This document shows positions 60,650 to 64,000 of a stretch of DNA of 64,000 bases, one piece after another; the first letter of the stretch is position 1; the number at the start of each line of letters is the position of its first letter. This stretch comes from an uncultured Marinobacterium sp. GTDB lineage: Bacteria > Pseudomonadota > Gammaproteobacteria > Pseudomonadales > Balneatricaceae. The stretch is taken from the NCBI GenBank assembly GCA_947501565.1, contig CANMWJ010000002.1:248001-312000 (forward strand), written 5' to 3'. The notes beneath the pieces are model-generated. The model worked only from the letters and a program-made list of their open reading frames with translations, did no database searches and was not told the DNA's origin. The translations under genes and the position numbers were made by a program.

Positions 60650-61671
60650 GACGCGTAATCATTGCGCTGTCTGTGGTTGCAGTCGGAGGACTTGGCGCTG
60701 CCGCAGTTGGTTGGCAGCAGTACCAGTCTTTTCTGAAAACCCCGCTGGATATCGATGGTTCCTACATCATGACCATCGAGAAAGGCAGCAACTATAGGAA
60801 GGTGCTAGCTAATCTGGTTCAGGACGGTGTGGTCAAATCTGATCTGATGTTGAAGCTGTACGGCCGTCACAGTGGCAAAGCGAGCAAAATCCGGGCAGGT
60901 GAGTACCTGGTGGAAGAGGGGGCAACTCCGGTCAGCCTTGTTGATCAGATGGTGAGTGGCAAGTCGATCCAATACAGCTTTACGATCATCGAAGGCAGTA
61001 CTTACAAAGAACTGTTGAAACAGCTCGCCGCTGACAAGGTTCTTAAGCAGACCATTACCGATCTGGATCAGGCTGCCTTGCAGAAAGCGTTGTCCATCGA
61101 TAAGCCTTCACTGGAAGGTCTGTTCCTCGCCGAAACATACAACTTTGAGCGCGGTGAAACCGATCTGGAACTGCTAAAGCGGGCGCATAAGCTGCTTAAC
61201 AGCAAGCTGAATGATGCTTGGGCAAAGCGTGACAAAAAGCTGCCGTATGCCTCCTCTTACGAAGCCTTAACCATGGCATCAATCGTGGAGAAGGAAACGG
61301 CGCGCCCGGATGAGCGCCCTGTTATTTCCGGTGTGTTTGTGCGGCGCCTGAATAAAGGCATGCGACTGCAGACTGATCCGACTGTTATCTACGGTATGGG
61401 TGACAGCTACAAGGGCAATATCCGTCGTGCCGATCTGCGCAGACCTACGCCCTACAACACTTACGTGATAAAAGGGCTTCCACCGACGCCAATTGCGATG
61501 GTCGGTGCCGAAGCGATCAATGCTGCGTTGAATCCGGCTGCGGGCAAGTCGCTCTATTTTGTTGCTAAAGGGGACGGTAGTCACCAGTTCTCTAATACCC
61601 TGAAAGAGCACAACCGTGCGGTTCGTCAGTACCAGCTGAAACGCCGTAAAGACTATCGCTCTTCCCCATAG
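60646..61671 (+). CDS. mltG: Endolytic murein transglycosylase MltG
   Basis: 341 residues. Single N-terminal membrane helix ([19 protein letters not shown], about 4-22) then a periplasmic domain. Cleaves nascent glycan strands, probably ending their growth. [20 protein letters not shown] (about 68-87), [18 protein letters not shown], the catalytic glutamate in [20 protein letters not shown] (about 211) and [23 protein letters not shown] near the end match E. coli YceG/MltG. The start is a TTG overlapping the pabC stop. Confidence 0.95.
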   Translation: MRRVIIALSVVAVGGLGAAAVGWQQYQSFLKTPLDIDGSYIMTIEKGSNYRKVLANLVQDGVVKSDLMLKLYGRHSGKASKIRAGEYLVEEGATPVSLVDQMVSGKSIQYSFTIIEGSTYKELLKQLAADKVLKQTITDLDQAALQKALSIDKPSLEGLFLAETYNFERGETDLELLKRAHKLLNSKLNDAWAKRDKKLPYASSYEALTMASIVEKETARPDERPVISGVFVRRLNKGMRLQTDPTVIYGMGDSYKGNIRRADLRRPTPYNTYVIKGLPPTPIAMVGAEAINAALNPAAGKSLYFVAKGDGSHQFSNTLKEHNRAVRQYQLKRRKDYRSSP

Positions 61672-61688
61672 GTTTATCTAAACGTTAT

Positions 61689-62333
61689 ATGAATACTACT
61701 CAGCGTGGTCGCTTTATCACCGTTGAAGGCACAGAGGGTGTTGGTAAATCGACAAACATCGACTTTTTGTGCGCGTTGCTGGCCGACCACGGCATCGAAG
61801 TTGTCCTGACCCGTGAACCGGGTGGTACACCGCTCGCGGAAGAGCTGCGCAACCTGTTGCTACAGCCGCGTGAGGAAACTGTGTCATCTGATGCTGAACT
61901 GCTGCTGATGTTTGCGGCGCGCTCTCAGCATATCGCTAATGTGATCAAACCCGCACTTGAGCGTGGAGCTTGGGTGATCAGTGATCGCTTTACCGATGCG
62001 ACCTTCGCTTATCAGGGCGGCGGACGCGGCGTGGATGTAAAACAGATTGAATTGCTCGAGACGCTTGTTCAGAAAGGACTTCAGCCGGATCTCACTCTAC
62101 TGTTGGATCTGGATGTTGAGGTAGGTCTGAAACGTGCCAGTGCACGTAGTGCGCCTGACCGCTTTGAACAGGAGAAAGTCGCCTTCTTTGAAAGGGTGCG
62201 TGGCGCTTACCTGAAACGTGCAGAGAATGATCCGTCACGTTTTGCCATTGTTGACGCGTCTCTGGGCTTAAGCGAAGTGCAGGCGCAGATTGCGGGTGCG
62301 ATCAAGCCGTTTGTGGAGGCTAATCATGGCTGA
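61689..62333 (+). CDS. tmk: Thymidylate kinase
   Basis: 214 residues. Phosphorylates dTMP to dTDP. P-loop [20 protein letters not shown] (about 10-29), the DR(E/Y/F) region [40 protein letters not shown] (about 96) and the LID-like segment [20 protein letters not shown]. It starts 17 bp after mltG and overlaps holB by 8 bp. Confidence 0.96.
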   Translation: MNTTQRGRFITVEGTEGVGKSTNIDFLCALLADHGIEVVLTREPGGTPLAEELRNLLLQPREETVSSDAELLLMFAARSQHIANVIKPALERGAWVISDRFTDATFAYQGGGRGVDVKQIELLETLVQKGLQPDLTLLLDLDVEVGLKRASARSAPDRFEQEKVAFFERVRGAYLKRAENDPSRFAIVDASLGLSEVQAQIAGAIKPFVEANHG

Positions 62334-63315
62334 GGCCATCGTGCATCCCTGGTTTGCGGAGCGCTGGCAACACCTGTGTGGTCTGCATCGTGATGAGCGG
62401 TTGCCGCACGCGCTGATCGTGCATGGCGCGCAGGGGATCGGTAAAAGCCACTTCGCTACTGCGTTTGCCCATTATCTGCTGTGCCAATCTCCAAATGGCG
62501 ATGAGGTCTGTGGCCAATGTCGCTCCTGCCAGCTGAACGCGGTACACGGGCACCCCGATCTTTTTCTGCTGGAACCGGAAGAACCGGGTAAGCCGATCAA
62601 GGTAGATCAGATCCGTGGCCTGACTGACTTCATCAACAGCACTGCGCAGCAGGGTGGATACCGGGTTGTGATCCTGAATCCAGCCGACGCGATGAATGTT
62701 GCGGCGGCCAACGCCTTGTTGAAGATGCTGGAAGAGCCAGGTCGCGATACGGTGCTGATGCTGTTAACCGACCGGCTGGGGCAGGTGATGCCTACCATCA
62801 AAAGTCGTTGTCAGCGGGTAGAGTGCCCACTGCCGCAAGAGGCTGAAGCCACCGCATACGTCGCTGCCAAGCTGGAGCTTGCAGAGGATGAAGCCGCCCA
62901 TATCGTGCGTATTAACAACGGCGCTCCGATGGCTGCGATGAAGTATAAAGAGAGCGGTCTGGACGAGTGGCGTAGCCAGTTGATTAAAGGCCTTGCCGAT
63001 GTGCTGAAGAAGCGGCGTACAGTTGTAGAGGTTGCGCAGAGCTGGCAGAAGGCAGACCTGGAAGTGATGCTGGGGTGGTTGTACGGTCTGCTGGCCGATG
63101 CCTCCCGTGCCAAGCTGACCGGCAATGAACAGGTGCAACATGCGGATGCGCAGAATATGTTGCTGGCGATTGTACGCAAAGCGGATCCGGTCAAACTCTT
63201 TCAGCTCGCCAGTCGGGTACAGGAAGAGCGTAAAAGCCTTATACTGAGGCAGAATACCAACAAACAGATGCTGTTGGAGCGTATATTGCTCGAATGGTCC
63301 GCAGTGCTCAGGTAA
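62326..63315 (+). CDS. holB: DNA polymerase III delta' subunit HolB
   Basis: 329 residues, clamp-loader AAA+ fold. [20 protein letters not shown] (about 28-47) is a P-loop-like segment, followed by the zinc-type [19 protein letters not shown] (about 63-81), [20 protein letters not shown] and [20 protein letters not shown]. The SRC motif is [14 protein letters not shown] (about 160-173). ATG 62326 follows GGAGG and overlaps tmk by 8 bp. Followed by pilZ 12 bp later. Confidence 0.94.
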   Translation: MAEAIVHPWFAERWQHLCGLHRDERLPHALIVHGAQGIGKSHFATAFAHYLLCQSPNGDEVCGQCRSCQLNAVHGHPDLFLLEPEEPGKPIKVDQIRGLTDFINSTAQQGGYRVVILNPADAMNVAAANALLKMLEEPGRDTVLMLLTDRLGQVMPTIKSRCQRVECPLPQEAEATAYVAAKLELAEDEAAHIVRINNGAPMAAMKYKESGLDEWRSQLIKGLADVLKKRRTVVEVAQSWQKADLEVMLGWLYGLLADASRAKLTGNEQVQHADAQNMLLAIVRKADPVKLFQLASRVQEERKSLILRQNTNKQMLLERILLEWSAVLR

Positions 63316-63327
63316 CGGAGATAAGCA

Positions 63328-63678
63328 ATGTCAGTGGGATCTCGACTCAGTCACGGTATCCTTTCACTCATCATTGAAAACAAGGATGACCTATACAAGG
63401 CATACATGCCTTACATCAAAAACGGCGGTATGTTCGTCCCGACCGCCCGCACCTATCATCTGGGTGAAGAGGTGTTTATGCTGCTCGAGCTGATGGGTGA
63501 GCCAGAGAAGATTCCCGTAACCGGTAAAGTGATCTGGGTGACCCCTAAGGGTGCGCAGGGTGGTCGTGAACCGGGTATCGGTATTCAGTTCTCTGCAGAC
63601 GACTCCACACTGGTAAATACCATTGAGACCCACCTGGCGGGTGCCCTGAACTCCGAGCGCCGCACCAACGCCCTATAA
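63328..63678 (+). CDS. pilZ: Type IV pilus PilZ protein
   Basis: 116 residues, PilZ beta-barrel. The order holB-pilZ-tatD is that of Pseudomonas, where this PilZ is needed for type IV pilus assembly. It lacks the RxxxR and (D/N)xSxxG motifs that bind c-di-GMP: the N-terminus is GILSLIIENKDDLYKAYMPY and the loop reads NGGMFVPT. So direct c-di-GMP binding is unlikely, as in P. aeruginosa PilZ. VTGKVIWVTPKGAQGG and PGIGIQFSADD complete the barrel. Confidence 0.92.
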   Translation: MSVGSRLSHGILSLIIENKDDLYKAYMPYIKNGGMFVPTARTYHLGEEVFMLLELMGEPEKIPVTGKVIWVTPKGAQGGREPGIGIQFSADDSTLVNTIETHLAGALNSERRTNAL

Positions 63679-63704
63679 CTTATTACTATTCAGTTCTATT
63701 GTTT

Positions 63705-64000
63705 ATGTTTATTGATTCCCACTGTCATCTGGACAGGCTTGATCTGTCTCCCTATGACGGCGATTTTAACGCGATGCTGTCCGCAGCATCGGAACGTAAT
63801 ATCCAGAAAATGCTCTGTGTCTCAATCGAGATGGAGCAGTTTAAGCAGATGTACGCGCAGATTGCGCCATACAGTCATATCTACGCCTCAGTGGGTGTGC
63901 ATCCTCTGAATACAGACGGCCAGGTTGTCTCGGTAGACGCACTACTGGAAGAGACAAAGCGCGAACGTATCGTAGCCATCGGTGAAACGGGGCTGGATTA
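63705..64000 (+). CDS. TatD/YcfH-family metal-dependent hydrolase, truncated by window edge
   Basis: First 98 codons or so only. MFIDSHCHLD carries the HxH metal-binding pair of the TatD amidohydrolase family; YASVGVHPLN and IVAIGETGLDY are two further signatures (the glutamate and aspartate are metal ligands). The full protein should be about 260 residues. The YcfH group lies next to holB and pilZ in Pseudomonas and E. coli. DNase activity is known for TatD relatives, less sure for YcfH. No obvious ribosome site. The gene continues beyond position 64000. Confidence 0.92.
   Translation, partial: MFIDSHCHLDRLDLSPYDGDFNAMLSAASERNIQKMLCVSIEMEQFKQMYAQIAPYSHIYASVGVHPLNTDGQVVSVDALLEETKRERIVAIGETGLD

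Noticed and set aside
1-64000. CRISPR arrays, tRNA/rRNA genes, insertion sequences or prophage
   Set aside because: No regularly spaced repeats, no tRNA cloverleaf or rRNA stretch, no transposase, integrase or phage structural motif was seen on either strand.

Overview
The window reads as a chromosomal stretch of a motile, aerobic to facultative gammaproteobacterium. The best guess is a marine Oceanospirillales-type organism related to Pseudomonas (Marinobacterium, Neptunomonas or Amphritea-like). That guess rests on a class II ribonucleotide reductase split into NrdJa and NrdJb as in Pseudomonas, a yceD-rpmF-plsX-fabD-fabG-acpP-fabF-pabC-mltG-tmk-holB-pilZ-tatD run in Pseudomonas order, a rhombosortase system, and several c-di-GMP and chemotaxis proteins. 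I see no tRNA, rRNA, CRISPR array, insertion sequence or prophage. Genus is inference only.

Left part (1-12.7 kb): a DUF2185 protein, a chemoreceptor, an MFS transporter overlapping a PLP-dependent cystathionine-lyase-type enzyme, and the nrdJa-nrdJb operon. The nrdJ promoter carries a pair of NrdR-like boxes 32 bp apart next to a perfect FNR/ANR box. Then come a DOPA-dioxygenase-like protein, two zinc-ribbon miniproteins, an RluA-type pseudouridine synthase, a single-domain response regulator and a RecQ-family helicase with an unusual domain order.

Middle part (12.8-40.5 kb): signalling and redox genes. These include a 1214-residue NMT1-CHASE-PAS-GGDEF-EAL protein, a D-lactate-dehydrogenase-like flavoprotein, a two-receiver protein whose first receiver is degenerate, YgjP, a Gre-like factor, a stand-alone cyclic-nucleotide-binding protein behind a strong palindrome, a 2OG-oxygenase-like protein and a second PAS-GGDEF-EAL protein. 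A rhombosortase sits next to its probable single substrate, a VIT/VWA protein with a GlyGly-CTERM tail. Further on are CvfB, a LysR regulator divergent from YdiJ with a dyad operator, RraA, and a compact module of small membrane protein, hemerythrin, ferredoxin-NADP-reductase-type flavoprotein and NsrR. Two 11-1-11 NsrR-type sites lie in that module's divergent promoter. A 0.9-kb AT-rich non-coding stretch precedes an MglA/Ras-like GTPase.

Right part (40.7-64 kb): a phenylacetate cluster (paaF-G-H-I-J, then paaK) on the minus strand, divergent from paaN, an enoyl-CoA hydratase and an SDR. The ring-epoxidase genes paaABCDE and paaZ are absent from this window. A 35-residue reading frame and a terminator-like hairpin precede paaF. 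The rest is the conserved HAD phosphatase-sppA-maf-yceD-rpmF-fatty-acid-synthesis block through mltG, tmk, holB, pilZ and a truncated tatD at the window edge. A near-consensus sigma-70 promoter sits so close to yceD that its mRNA may be leaderless.

Functional themes: oxygen-independent dNTP synthesis under FNR/NrdR-type control, nitric-oxide and iron-sulfur stress, c-di-GMP turnover, aromatic acid catabolism, and the core fatty-acid and cell-envelope operon.
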